A stretch of DNA of 64,000 nucleotides, taken from positions 372,001 to 436,000 of the forward strand of contig NZ_FMAJ01000002.1 of assembly GCF_900094625.1 (NCBI RefSeq), written 5' to 3'. Under the pieces are notes generated by a model, which was not told the DNA's origin, made no database searches, and worked only from the letters and a program-made list of their open reading frames with translations. The stretch's first letter is position 1, and the number at the start of each line of letters is the position of its first letter. Below, piece by piece: positions 1-9,669 of the stretch. This stretch comes from Rhizobium aethiopicum. Its GTDB lineage: Bacteria; Pseudomonadota; Alphaproteobacteria; Rhizobiales; Rhizobiaceae. A program made the translations under genes and the position numbers.

Positions 1-17
1 AAATAAAGGCAGATTTT

Positions 18-974
18 ATGGCAATTGGCTTGCTGGGTTTTCAAACGACGGTTTCGCGTCCTGTGACGCTTTCGGGTATCGGCGTTCATTCGGGCACGAA
101 TGTCTCGATCACCCTGAACCCGGCCGAAGCGGACACCGGGGTCGTTTTCCAGCGCCTGCATGACAATGGCGATATCACCGAACTGAAGGCTGTCTCCTCG
201 CAGGTCGGCAATACAGACCTCTGCACCGTGCTCGGCTTCTCGCCGACACATTCTGTTGCGACGATCGAACATGTCATGGCCGCCATCTATGCGCTCGGCC
301 TTGACAATGTCGTGATCGAGGTGCAGGGCGCCGAAATGCCGATCATGGACGGCAGCTCGCTGCCCTTCGTCGAAGCAATCGAGCAGGCCGGTCTCGTCTC
401 CCTCGGCGTCAAGCGCCGCTATATCCGCATCACCAAGCCGGTGCGAATCGAGCATGGCGGCTCCTGGAGCGAATTCCGTCCCTATGATGGCATGCGCTTC
501 GAAGTGGAGATCGATTTCGACTGCCCGCTGATCGGCCGGCAGAAGTGGGCGGGCGATATGAGCGCCGCCGTCTTCAAGTCGGAACTTTCCCGCGCCCGCA
601 CCTTCGGCTTCATGCGCGATGTCGAGCGCCTCTGGGCATCGGGTCATGCGCTCGGTTCCTCGCTCGAAAATTCCGTCGTCATCTCGGACGACAATACCGT
701 CATCAACGTAGAAGGCCTGCGTTACGCCAAGGACGAGTTCGTCCGCCACAAGACGCTCGATGCGGTCGGCGACCTGTCGCTCGCCGGCGTCCAGTTCATC
801 GGCTGCTACCGGTCCTATCGTGGCGGCCACAAGATGAATGCCAATGCTTTGAAGGCGCTGCTCGCCGATCCCTCTGCTTACGAGGTGGTCGAGACCTCGA
901 CGCCACGCCAGCGCGTCGCCGCTCGTGAACTGATCGCCGTCAGCGCTTCGGAATTCGCTCCCTGGTCGGCATGA
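18..974 (+). CDS. lpxC: UDP-3-O-acyl-N-acetylglucosamine deacetylase LpxC
   Basis: Cytoplasmic zinc amidase that removes the N-acetyl group of UDP-3-O-acyl-GlcNAc, the committed step of lipid A synthesis. The 318-residue length is normal for LpxC. The metal and catalytic residues are in place: H85 in TIEHVMAA, H244 and D248 in VRHKTLDAVGD, and H271 in GGHKMNANAL. The ATG follows an AAGGCAG ribosome site about 8 bases upstream. A strong terminator lies just downstream, so the gene is probably the last of its transcript. In relatives it follows the ftsQ-ftsA-ftsZ cell division genes, which would lie before this window; that is family knowledge, not seen here. Confidence 0.97.
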   Translation: MAIGLLGFQTTVSRPVTLSGIGVHSGTNVSITLNPAEADTGVVFQRLHDNGDITELKAVSSQVGNTDLCTVLGFSPTHSVATIEHVMAAIYALGLDNVVIEVQGAEMPIMDGSSLPFVEAIEQAGLVSLGVKRRYIRITKPVRIEHGGSWSEFRPYDGMRFEVEIDFDCPLIGRQKWAGDMSAAVFKSELSRARTFGFMRDVERLWASGHALGSSLENSVVISDDNTVINVEGLRYAKDEFVRHKTLDAVGDLSLAGVQFIGCYRSYRGGHKMNANALKALLADPSAYEVVETSTPRQRVAARELIAVSASEFAPWSA

Positions 975-999
975 CCTCCAGCATATTCTCAAGACCAGG

Positions 1000-1027
1000 C
1001 CGCCTCTTTCCCGGAGGCGGTTTTTTT
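1000..1027 (+). terminator. Rho-independent terminator after lpxC
   Basis: Seven-base perfect stem CCGCCTC/GAGGCGG (1000-1006 with 1014-1020), seven-base loop, followed directly by seven T residues. It starts 25 bases after the lpxC stop codon and separates lpxC from bamD. Confidence 0.9.
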
Positions 1028-1266
1028 ATGCCCGATCGCACCGGCGACAATAGGCATTTCTCGCAGATGCGCGGCTGCAACAGGTGGGCAAGAAGATGAA
1101 AAAGCAGGCCAATCCGGCGGCGGCCGCCACAAAAATGCGTTAATGCCTTACCATTGCGTTGCTCTTGATGCACATTTATGGCTAGAAACGCCAGCGAGGC
1201 GTGGCTGCCGTAGAGCGAGCGGCGGCAGTGGGGTTCTTTTGAATGGGTTATGCAGGATCTGAAGGT

Positions 1267-2112
1267 ATGATGAAGACAGCGCGCGCTTTGTTCGCATCGC
1301 TTCTGGTGCTCAGCGCAGGCGCCTCGATCTCCGGCTGCCAGTCGGATCCCGACATCGACATCACCAAACTCGGCCTCGAAACCGATCCGCCTGACGTGCT
1401 CTACACCCAGGGCCTGGCCAATATGAAGGCCGGCAATATGGCGGAAGCGGCGCGCAAGTTCGATGCGATCGATCGCGAGAACCCGTTCTCCGAATGGGCG
1501 CGCAAGGCGCTTGTGATGAGCACCTTTGTCAAATACCGCCAAGGCAAGCTCGATGATGCGCTTGCTTCGGGCAACCGCTACATGTCGCAATATCCGAAAT
1601 CCCAGGATGCCGCCTATGTGCAGTATCTCATCGGCCTCACCTATTCCAAACAGATCGTCGACGTCACCCAAGATCAGCGCGCCTCGGCCAAGACGATCGA
1701 GGCGATGCAGGCCGTGATCGACAACTATCCGAACTCCGAATATGTCGACGACGCGCAGGCGAAGATCCGTTTCGCGCGCGACCAGCTCGCCGGCAAGGAG
1801 ATGCAGATCGGCCGCTATTATATGGAGCGGAAGGAATACCTCGCCGCGATCTCGCGCTTCCGCATCGTCGTCGAGAAATATCCGAACACGAACCAGATCG
1901 AAGAGGCGCTGGCCCGTCTCGTCGAGGCTTATTACGCGATGGGCATCGTCGACGAGGCGCAGACCGCGGCAGCCGTTCTCGGTCACAACTATCCGGACAG
2001 CCAGTGGTACGCCGATTCCTACAAGCTGCTGCAGACAGGCGGCGCCGAGCCGCGTGAAAACAAAGGCTCGTGGATCGCTGCGGCAGGCAAGAAACTCCTG
2101 CTCGGTTCCTAA
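1267..2112 (+). CDS. bamD: Outer membrane assembly lipoprotein BamD (ComL)
   Basis: Periplasmic outer-membrane lipoprotein of the BAM complex, which folds beta-barrel proteins into the outer membrane. From the ATG at 1267 the protein has 281 residues: a basic start (MMKTARA), a hydrophobic stretch, and a lipobox ending SISGC with lipidated Cys24. The rest is helical, in tetratricopeptide-like repeats, for example around DVLYTQGLANMKAGNMAEAA and YYMERKEYLAAISRF, as in BamD/YfiO. An in-frame ATG at 1243 would add eight residues before the signal peptide. I prefer 1267 because it gives a normal signal sequence and has AGGA 11 bases upstream. recN starts five bases after its stop, so the two genes are probably co-transcribed. 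Confidence 0.93.
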   Translation: MMKTARALFASLLVLSAGASISGCQSDPDIDITKLGLETDPPDVLYTQGLANMKAGNMAEAARKFDAIDRENPFSEWARKALVMSTFVKYRQGKLDDALASGNRYMSQYPKSQDAAYVQYLIGLTYSKQIVDVTQDQRASAKTIEAMQAVIDNYPNSEYVDDAQAKIRFARDQLAGKEMQIGRYYMERKEYLAAISRFRIVVEKYPNTNQIEEALARLVEAYYAMGIVDEAQTAAAVLGHNYPDSQWYADSYKLLQTGGAEPRENKGSWIAAAGKKLLLGS

Positions 2113-2117
2113 GTCCG

Positions 2118-3791
2118 ATGCTGATCCAGCTTTCGATCCGCGATATCGTCCTGATCGAGCGGCTGGATCTTGCCTTCGAGACCGGCCTTTCCGTGCTGAC
2201 GGGCGAGACCGGGGCGGGCAAATCCATCCTGCTCGACAGTCTGTCACTGGCGCTCGGCGGGCGCGGCGACGGCGGCCTGGTGCGCCATGGCGAGGACAAG
2301 GGCCAGGTGACGGCTGTGTTCGACGTCGGTATGGACCATGGAGCCCGTACGCTCCTGCGTGAAAACGGCATCGACGACGAGGGCGACCTGATCTTCCGCC
2401 GCCAGCAATCAGCCGATGGGCGCACCAAAGCCTATGTCAACGACCAGCCTGTCAGTGTGCAGCTGATGCGACAGGCCGGCCAGTTGCTGGTCGAGATCCA
2501 CGGCCAGCACGACGATCGCGCGCTTGTCGACACTAATGCCCACCGCAACCTGCTCGACGCCTTCGCCGGGCTTACCGATGAAGTTTCAGATGTCTCTCGG
2601 CTGTATCGTTTGTGGCGCGACAGCGAGCGGACGCTGAAAAAGCACCGCGAGAAGGTGGAAAGTGCCGCGCGTGAGGCCGACTATCTGCGTTCCTCCGTCG
2701 ATGAGCTGGAAAAACTCTCGCCACAGGACGGCGAGGAGGACGAACTCGCCGAAAGCAGGCAGAGGATGATGAAGGCGGAGCGAATCGCCGGCGACATTGC
2801 CGAAGCCTCCGAATTTCTGAACGGCAATGCCTCGCCGGTGCCGCATATCGCCTCGCTAGTGCGCCGACTGGAGCGCAAGAGCCATGAAGCGCCGGGGCTG
2901 CTCGAAGAGACCGTGACGCTGCTCGATGCCGCGCTCGACCAGCTTTCCAATGCGCAGATGGAAGTCGAGGCAGCGCTGCGCAAGACCGAATATGATCCGA
3001 GGGAGCTGGAGCGGGTGGAGGAGCGGCTCTTCGCGCTGAGAGCCGCGTCGCGCAAATATTCCGTGCCCGTCACCGAGTTGCCGGCGCTGGCGGTGCGCAT
3101 GATCGCCGATCTCGCCGATCTCGACGCGGGCGAGGAGCGGCTTGCGCGTCTGGAAGCGGAGGTCGGCTTGGCGCGAGAGAATTACGATTCGGCGGCGCGC
3201 TCGCTTTCCGAAAAGCGTCATCAAGCCGGCAAAGCGCTGGCTGCCGCCGTGATGGCGGAGCTGCCGGCGCTGAAGCTCGAACGCGCGCGTTTCATGGTGG
3301 AGATCACCACGGATGCGCAGGAGACCTTGGCCGAAGGCATCGATATCGTCGAGTTTCATGTCCAGACCAATCCTGGTACGCGCCCCGGCTCGATCATGAA
3401 GGTCGCCTCCGGCGGTGAACTGTCGCGTTTCCTGCTGGCGCTGAAGGTGGCGCTCGCCGACCGCGGGTCGGCGCCGACGCTCGTCTTCGACGAAATCGAC
3501 ACCGGCGTCGGCGGCGCGGTGGCCGATGCGATCGGCCAGCGGCTGAAGCGGCTGTCTGAGCGGGTGCAGGTGCTCTCGGTCACGCATGCGCCGCAGGTGG
3601 CGGCAAGGGCGGCGACGCACCTGCTGATCTCCAAAGGGCCAGCGGCCGAGGGTTCAGAAAAGATCGCCACGCGCGTCGCGGCGATGGCGCAGAAGGATCG
3701 CACCGAAGAGATCGCCCGCATGCTGGCCGGCGCCTCGGTGACGGAAGAGGCGAGGGCGGCGGCGAAGCGGCTTCTGGCGGGTAACGGCTGA
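2118..3791 (+). CDS. recN: DNA repair protein RecN
   Basis: SMC-like ATPase that acts early in double-strand break repair by recombination. The 557-residue protein has the expected split ATPase: Walker A GETGAGKS about 35 residues in, a long coiled-coil middle (about 150-380), the ABC signature ASGGELSRF, and Walker B LVFDEIDTGVGG near residue 455. The GQHDD motif near residue 130 is also typical of RecN. The start is taken as MLIQLSIRDIVLIERL at 2118, because that strand opens the RecN nucleotide-binding fold. An in-frame upstream ATG at 2070 lies inside bamD. Tight spacing to bamD suggests one transcript. Confidence 0.96.
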   Translation: MLIQLSIRDIVLIERLDLAFETGLSVLTGETGAGKSILLDSLSLALGGRGDGGLVRHGEDKGQVTAVFDVGMDHGARTLLRENGIDDEGDLIFRRQQSADGRTKAYVNDQPVSVQLMRQAGQLLVEIHGQHDDRALVDTNAHRNLLDAFAGLTDEVSDVSRLYRLWRDSERTLKKHREKVESAAREADYLRSSVDELEKLSPQDGEEDELAESRQRMMKAERIAGDIAEASEFLNGNASPVPHIASLVRRLERKSHEAPGLLEETVTLLDAALDQLSNAQMEVEAALRKTEYDPRELERVEERLFALRAASRKYSVPVTELPALAVRMIADLADLDAGEERLARLEAEVGLARENYDSAARSLSEKRHQAGKALAAAVMAELPALKLERARFMVEITTDAQETLAEGIDIVEFHVQTNPGTRPGSIMKVASGGELSRFLLALKVALADRGSAPTLVFDEIDTGVGGAVADAIGQRLKRLSERVQVLSVTHAPQVAARAATHLLISKGPAAEGSEKIATRVAAMAQKDRTEEIARMLAGASVTEEARAAAKRLLAGNG

Positions 3792-3858
3792 TCGTGAGAA
3801 CCGGCAGCGTTGCCCTTCTCGCTATGTGAATCATACCCGACAGCGGTGGCCCATTGCC

Positions 3859-4387
3859 ATGCGGATTTTCCATTTTAGCGATGATCCCGATATCACCGTG
3901 TTCGAACCGCGCCCTGTCCGAATACCCTCCATCCGCCCGCCCGGCAGGGAATGGCTGAACGGTCCGCTCGTCTGGGCGATCGATGGCGATCACGACTTCA
4001 TGTATCTCTTTCCACGCGACTGCCCGCGCATCCTGCTGTGGGCGACAGCAGAGACGTCGGAGCCAGAGCGGCGGCGCTGGCTGAGCGATTGGCGGGCCTG
4101 TGGCCTTCATCGAGCGTCATTGGCTGGAACGGCTCGAAGCGGAGACGATCCATCGTTATGAGATGCCGGCTGAGGATTTTGAGGATCTCGGCGATGCGGG
4201 CATGTGGGTGTGCCGCGGATGCGTCATTCCGATGGAGCGGATTGCCGTCTCACGGCTCGATCGGGAGTTTGCGCTGCGCAGGGTGGAGCTTCGGGTGGTC
4301 GACAGCTTGCGACCGCTGAAGCGCCTGTGGGACACCAGCCTGCATGTCAGCGGCATCCGGCTGCGCAATGCGAGGGATTGGGAGTAG
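3859..4387 (+). pseudogene. DUF6886-type protein gene broken by a frameshift
   Basis: Two adjacent reading frames together give one protein. The first (from ATG 3859) begins MRIFHFSDDPDITVFEPRPV and stays family-like to about DWRA at 4098. The second, in the next frame from about 4100, continues AFIERHWLERL through EDFEDLGDAGMWV to DTSLHVSGIRLRNA and stops at 4387. I recognise this order from DUF6886 proteins of about 175 residues, whose function is unknown. The reading must move by +1 between about 4085 and 4105 to restore the protein. A sequencing error is possible, as is a recent mutation. Neither half is likely to fold alone. No operon partner is evident. Confidence 0.75.
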
Positions 4388-4477
4388 GGCGCGGAGGGCG
4401 ATCCAATGCCATGGATTTGGGCGATGCTCCGATGTGCCAACGCCGTCCGGACCCTAGAATTGGCGCGGACGCTACCT

Positions 4478-4640
4478 CACTCTCCCTCATTGCTGTGCTC
4501 GTCACAGGAATCCAGTGCGACCAAGTCCTTGGGCGCGAGAGACTCTGTTCAATGTCGTATAAGTCATTCTCCGCGCAGACGCGCGGTGGCTGGATTGCTG
4601 CGTCATCCTCGGGTCAAGCCCGAGGACAGGAATGAGGGCG
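4478..4640. repeat. Mosaic intergenic repeat, copy A
   Basis: Inside the 407-base gap before ligA. The core (CAGGAATCCAGTGCG, CAAGTCCTTGGGCGC, GCAGACGCGCGGTGGCTGGATT, GGAATGAGGG) matches, in the same order, the element at 36960-37105, and its left arm resembles the fragment near 13640. Its right arm is interrupted by a separate small palindrome (CCTCGGGTCAAGCCCGAGG, 4607-4625). It resembles the rhizobial RIME class of intergenic mosaic elements; that name is from general knowledge. The rest of the gap (4388-4477 and 4641-4794) holds only the ligA leader. Confidence 0.8.
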
Positions 4641-4788
4641 GACGGGTAGCGATTGGCCTATATGCTGGAGGCATCCGTGCTGCTGAGGACTGGAAGAGAG
4701 TGATCTCGACATATATGCAGGCACCCTTTTCATCCGGTAATTTTGCTCTAAAAACAATGCAGATTTCTGGCCAGATTCTCTGGAGTGA

Positions 4789-6951
<2,163 letters not shown>

Positions 6952-6980
6952 AAGACCGACGTGGAGCCAGCCTTTCCGTT

Positions 6981-7517
6981 TCAGCCTCTCAGCCGCGCCA
7001 TCGTATAAGCGTCGACATACTCGCCTGCCCGGTAGGCGAATGAGCGCAGAAGCCCTTCCTTTTCGAAACCGAATTTCTCGTAGAGGGCGACCGCGGCCTC
7101 ATTGTCCGTATAGACGGTCAACTCCAGCCGCTTGATGTCGAGCCAGTCGTCGGCGGCGTCGACCATGGCGCCAAGCAGAATGCGGCCGAACCCGCGGCCG
7201 GTGAAATCGTCGTGCACGCCCATGCCGATGCTGGCGACGTGCTGTCGGCGGCCGCCAAGGCGGTTGAGGCCGCCATTGCCGACGATCTTGCCGTCCAGGG
7301 TGACGACGAGATTGAGCGCGCCCGGCGAGGGATTTTCCATGTTCTTTCGGACCTCTTCGACCCTCTGGTACGGCGGCCGCAACGTGCCGGCGCGATAGCC
7401 CGGCAAATTGATGAGATCGGTGATCTCCTCGGCATCGGAAAGACGTACCGCCCGCACGGCGACACCGTCCGGCAGGCGCGCTCGGTCGCCAGGTTTATTC
7501 TGTTGGTTTTCAAACAT
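6981..7517 (-). CDS. GNAT family N-acetyltransferase
   Basis: A 178-residue GCN5-related acetyltransferase. The acetyl-CoA pyrophosphate loop is seen in GMGVHDDFTGRGFGRILL (about 100-117), followed by LELTVYTDNEAAVALYEKFGFEKEG, the typical C-terminal helix and strand. The whole resembles the YhhY-like group acting on small molecules or amino acids, but the acceptor cannot be read from sequence. The start ATG has a GGAGAGC ribosome site upstream on its strand. It converges on ligA, and no functional link to neighbours is visible. Confidence 0.85.
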   Translation of the reverse strand: MFENQQNKPGDRARLPDGVAVRAVRLSDAEEITDLINLPGYRAGTLRPPYQRVEEVRKNMENPSPGALNLVVTLDGKIVGNGGLNRLGGRRQHVASIGMGVHDDFTGRGFGRILLGAMVDAADDWLDIKRLELTVYTDNEAAVALYEKFGFEKEGLLRSFAYRAGEYVDAYTMARLRG

Positions 7518-7747
7518 GGGATGCTCTCCTTGGGTTTAGGGAGGAGAGCCGGCTTTTCGAAACCCTGCTCGCCTCGGCAGGGTTCTCGGGATGATCGAAC
7601 GGCTAGTGACGCACCATCGCTCCCGCGTACCCCGGAAGGGTCGTGGCGATATGATGCATGGTTGATGTCACAGAGTTGATCATGCGCGGAAGTTTCCCCA
7701 TCCGCGTGCAGATGTCAACAGGCCGCAATTTGCCTTCGCCTGCGGCT

Positions 7748-8377
7748 ATGATTATTCCAGTAGGGAAGACGATTCGGATATTGCCGTTGAAGACCATCGC
7801 TATCGATTTCGAGACAGCCAATGAGCAGCGCGGCAGCGCCTGTTCGGTCGGGCTTGCGTGGATCGAGGACGGGCAGGTGACGCGGGTCGAGGAACGCTTG
7901 ATCCGACCGAAGCAGATGCGTTTTTCCGGAATGAATATCGCGATCCATGGCATTCGGCCGGAGCATGTCGAGGATGCGCCGGAATTTCCCGAGGTTATGG
8001 ACGAGTTCCACGATGATATCAGGGGCGCGACGATGATCGCTCACAATGCCGCCTTCGATTTCAGCGTATGGCGGGCGAGCCTCGATCTCTACAGGCAATC
8101 CTATCCCGAACTAACCTATCTCTGCAGCCTGAAGATGGCGCAGCGGATCTGGCCGCATTTCCTCTCGCACCGGCTGAACCTGATCGCCGAGCATCTCGGC
8201 CTGCGCTTCATGCACCACAATGCCGCCGAGGACGCGGCGGTCTGCGCGGCAGCGGCGATCGAGATGGCGAAGGCGGTGAAGGCGAAAGCCGTGGAAGCGA
8301 TCCCGGCGCTGATCGGCATGACGCCGGGGCGACTGAGTGCGAAGGGCTATGCGCCCTGTACCTGCCGGAAGGTCTGA
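7748..8377 (+). CDS. DEDDh-type 3'-5' exonuclease (DnaQ-like)
   Basis: A nuclease of the DnaQ/RNase T superfamily. Exo I is IAIDFETAN (catalytic Asp and Glu), exo II is MIAHNAAFDFSVW, and exo III is HHNAAEDAAVCA (His and Asp of DEDDh). There is no BRCT or polymerase domain, so it is a stand-alone exonuclease of unknown target. The N-terminus is uncertain. The conserved domain starts at KTIAIDF, and ATG 7748 or TTG 7781 (AGGGAAG lies before the latter) both fit; the longer frame from 7658 has no family support. The small gene creA follows 77 bases later. Confidence 0.85.
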   Translation: MIIPVGKTIRILPLKTIAIDFETANEQRGSACSVGLAWIEDGQVTRVEERLIRPKQMRFSGMNIAIHGIRPEHVEDAPEFPEVMDEFHDDIRGATMIAHNAAFDFSVWRASLDLYRQSYPELTYLCSLKMAQRIWPHFLSHRLNLIAEHLGLRFMHHNAAEDAAVCAAAAIEMAKAVKAKAVEAIPALIGMTPGRLSAKGYAPCTCRKV

Positions 8378-8454
8378 ACCTTCTCCCGCAACGGCGATTC
8401 TTGCAAAGCCTGGGTGCATGCTTATCTAGAATGCGGATCATCCAGGGAGCCGCC

Positions 8455-8946
8455 ATGTCCAAGCTCAGCAAATTTTTTCTCGCCGCGTTTTCCTTCGCCG
8501 CTATTTCCGCAGGCACCGCCTCGGCCGAAGTCGTCGGCAAGGTTGGAGTCGACTGGATCGGCAATGACATCATGGTCGAGGCTGTCTCCGATCCTGAGGT
8601 GAAAGGCGTCACCTGCCACGTCACCTATTTCGATCGCAGCCTGATCGATCGCTTCAAGAACGGCAACTGGTTCGAAGATCCCTCCAACAATTCCATCGCC
8701 TGCCGGCAGACGGGGCCGATCGAGATCGGCAACATCGACCTGTCCAAGGATGGCAGCGAGGTGTTCCGACAGGGCATGTCGCTTATCTGGAAGACCCTGG
8801 TCGTCAATCGGATCTACGACAAGACCAACGACACGCTGATCTATCTCGCCCATTCGCGCGAGTTGACCGATGGTTCGGCGAAGATGTCGATCTCGACTAT
8901 TCCGCTTTATGGGCAGAATGTGGCCTGGAAGAATGGGAAGCCGTAG
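8455..8946 (+). CDS. creA: CreA family periplasmic protein
   Basis: A 163-residue secreted protein. It has a signal peptide (MSKLSKFFLAAFSFAAISAG, cleavage after TASA near residue 24), then the CreA core: GKVGVDWIGNDIMVEAVSDPEVKGVTCHV, IACRQTGPI, and SLIWKTLVVNRIYDKTNDTLIYLAHS. CreA is widespread in proteobacteria but its role is unknown. The two cysteines of the core are present. The start at 8455 has AGGGA seven bases upstream; the in-frame ATG at 8431 is less likely, as it would precede the signal peptide. Confidence 0.9.
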   Translation: MSKLSKFFLAAFSFAAISAGTASAEVVGKVGVDWIGNDIMVEAVSDPEVKGVTCHVTYFDRSLIDRFKNGNWFEDPSNNSIACRQTGPIEIGNIDLSKDGSEVFRQGMSLIWKTLVVNRIYDKTNDTLIYLAHSRELTDGSAKMSISTIPLYGQNVAWKNGKP

Positions 8947-8969
8947 GCTTCTGCGCTTCGATCAAAGAC

Positions 8970-9107
8970 CCCGCCCCAAACCCCTCCCCACAAGGGGGAG
9001 GGGCTTAAACTGCCGCACAGGCTTTCTAGTTCTTCGATGTTTGGGGAGAAGCGAGGTAGAGCCACGGGTTAGTCCCTCCCCCTTGTGGGGAGGGGTTGGG
9101 GAGGGGT
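8970..9107. repeat. Inverted repeat of G/C-rich arms (CCCCTCCCCACAAGGGGGAGGG type)
   Basis: Left arm at about 8970-9004 and right arm at about 9073-9107 are near-perfect reverse complements around CCCCTCCCCACAAGGGGGAG, separated by about 68 unrelated bases. This sort of paired element is common between rhizobial genes. It could fold into a long hairpin at the end of creA transcripts. The remainder of the gap up to 9152 has no gene. Confidence 0.8.
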
Positions 9108-9152
9108 TTTTATAGATCGGAGACCATGCCGCCGTACCCTCGACATCAAACG

Positions 9153-9180
9153 AAAAAGGCCCGGACTAGCCGGGCCTTTC
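9153..9180 (-). terminator. Terminator of the mcp-cheW transcript
   Basis: On the minus strand the stem AAAGGCCCGG / CCGGGCCTTT, with a four-base loop, ends in TTTTT. It lies 20 bases after the cheW stop codon. The A-rich opposite side may let it act in both directions. Confidence 0.85.
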
Positions 9181-9199
9181 AATATCAGTATAGAGAATA

Positions 9200-9667
9200 T
9201 CAAGCCGCCTGATTCAGCTCGTCGGCAATGACAGTGTCGAGGTTCAGGAAGCAGACCATGGTCTTCTCGAGCGCGACGATGCCGCGGCAGAAGGCGCGCT
9301 GAGCTTCCGGGATGATTTCCGGCGGCGGCTGCAGGTCTTCGCTCTTGATGGTCATCATGTCGGAAACCTGCTCGACCAGCAGGCCGACCAGCTTGCCGGC
9401 GATGTCGGTGACGATGATCGCCGAACGCTCGGAGGGCTCGGTCATCTTCATGCCGAGACGGCAGGCCATGTCGATGACCGGAATGACCGCGCCGCGCAGG
9501 TTGATGAGGCCGAGAACGTAGGGCGGGGTGTGCGGCATCGGCGTCACCGGCGCCCAGCCGCGGATTTCGCGGATGGCCATGATGTCGATGCAGAATTCCT
9601 GGTCGCCCAGGTGGAACGAGACGATTTCGAGGTAGGCGCCCGACTGCTTGATGGCGTTGTTGTTCAT
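9200..9667 (-). CDS. cheW: Chemotaxis coupling protein CheW
   Basis: Scaffold protein that links methyl-accepting receptors to the kinase CheA. At 155 residues it is one CheW domain: YLEIVSFHLGDQEFCIDIMAIREI, then VLGLINLRGAVIPVIDMACRLGM (the conserved receptor/kinase contact), and IVTDIAGKLVGLLVEQVSDM. It starts two bases after the stop of the receptor gene, so the two are co-translated. No cheA, cheY or cheR lies nearby, so the pair must feed a pathway encoded elsewhere. Confidence 0.96.
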   Translation of the reverse strand: MNNNAIKQSGAYLEIVSFHLGDQEFCIDIMAIREIRGWAPVTPMPHTPPYVLGLINLRGAVIPVIDMACRLGMKMTEPSERSAIIVTDIAGKLVGLLVEQVSDMMTIKSEDLQPPPEIIPEAQRAFCRGIVALEKTMVCFLNLDTVIADELNQAA

Positions 9668-9669
9668 GA

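Noticed and set aside
940..2247. 435-codon minus-strand frame across bamD
   Set aside because: Lies opposite a clear BamD gene, shows no family and is rich in Arg/Leu as expected for an antisense shadow.
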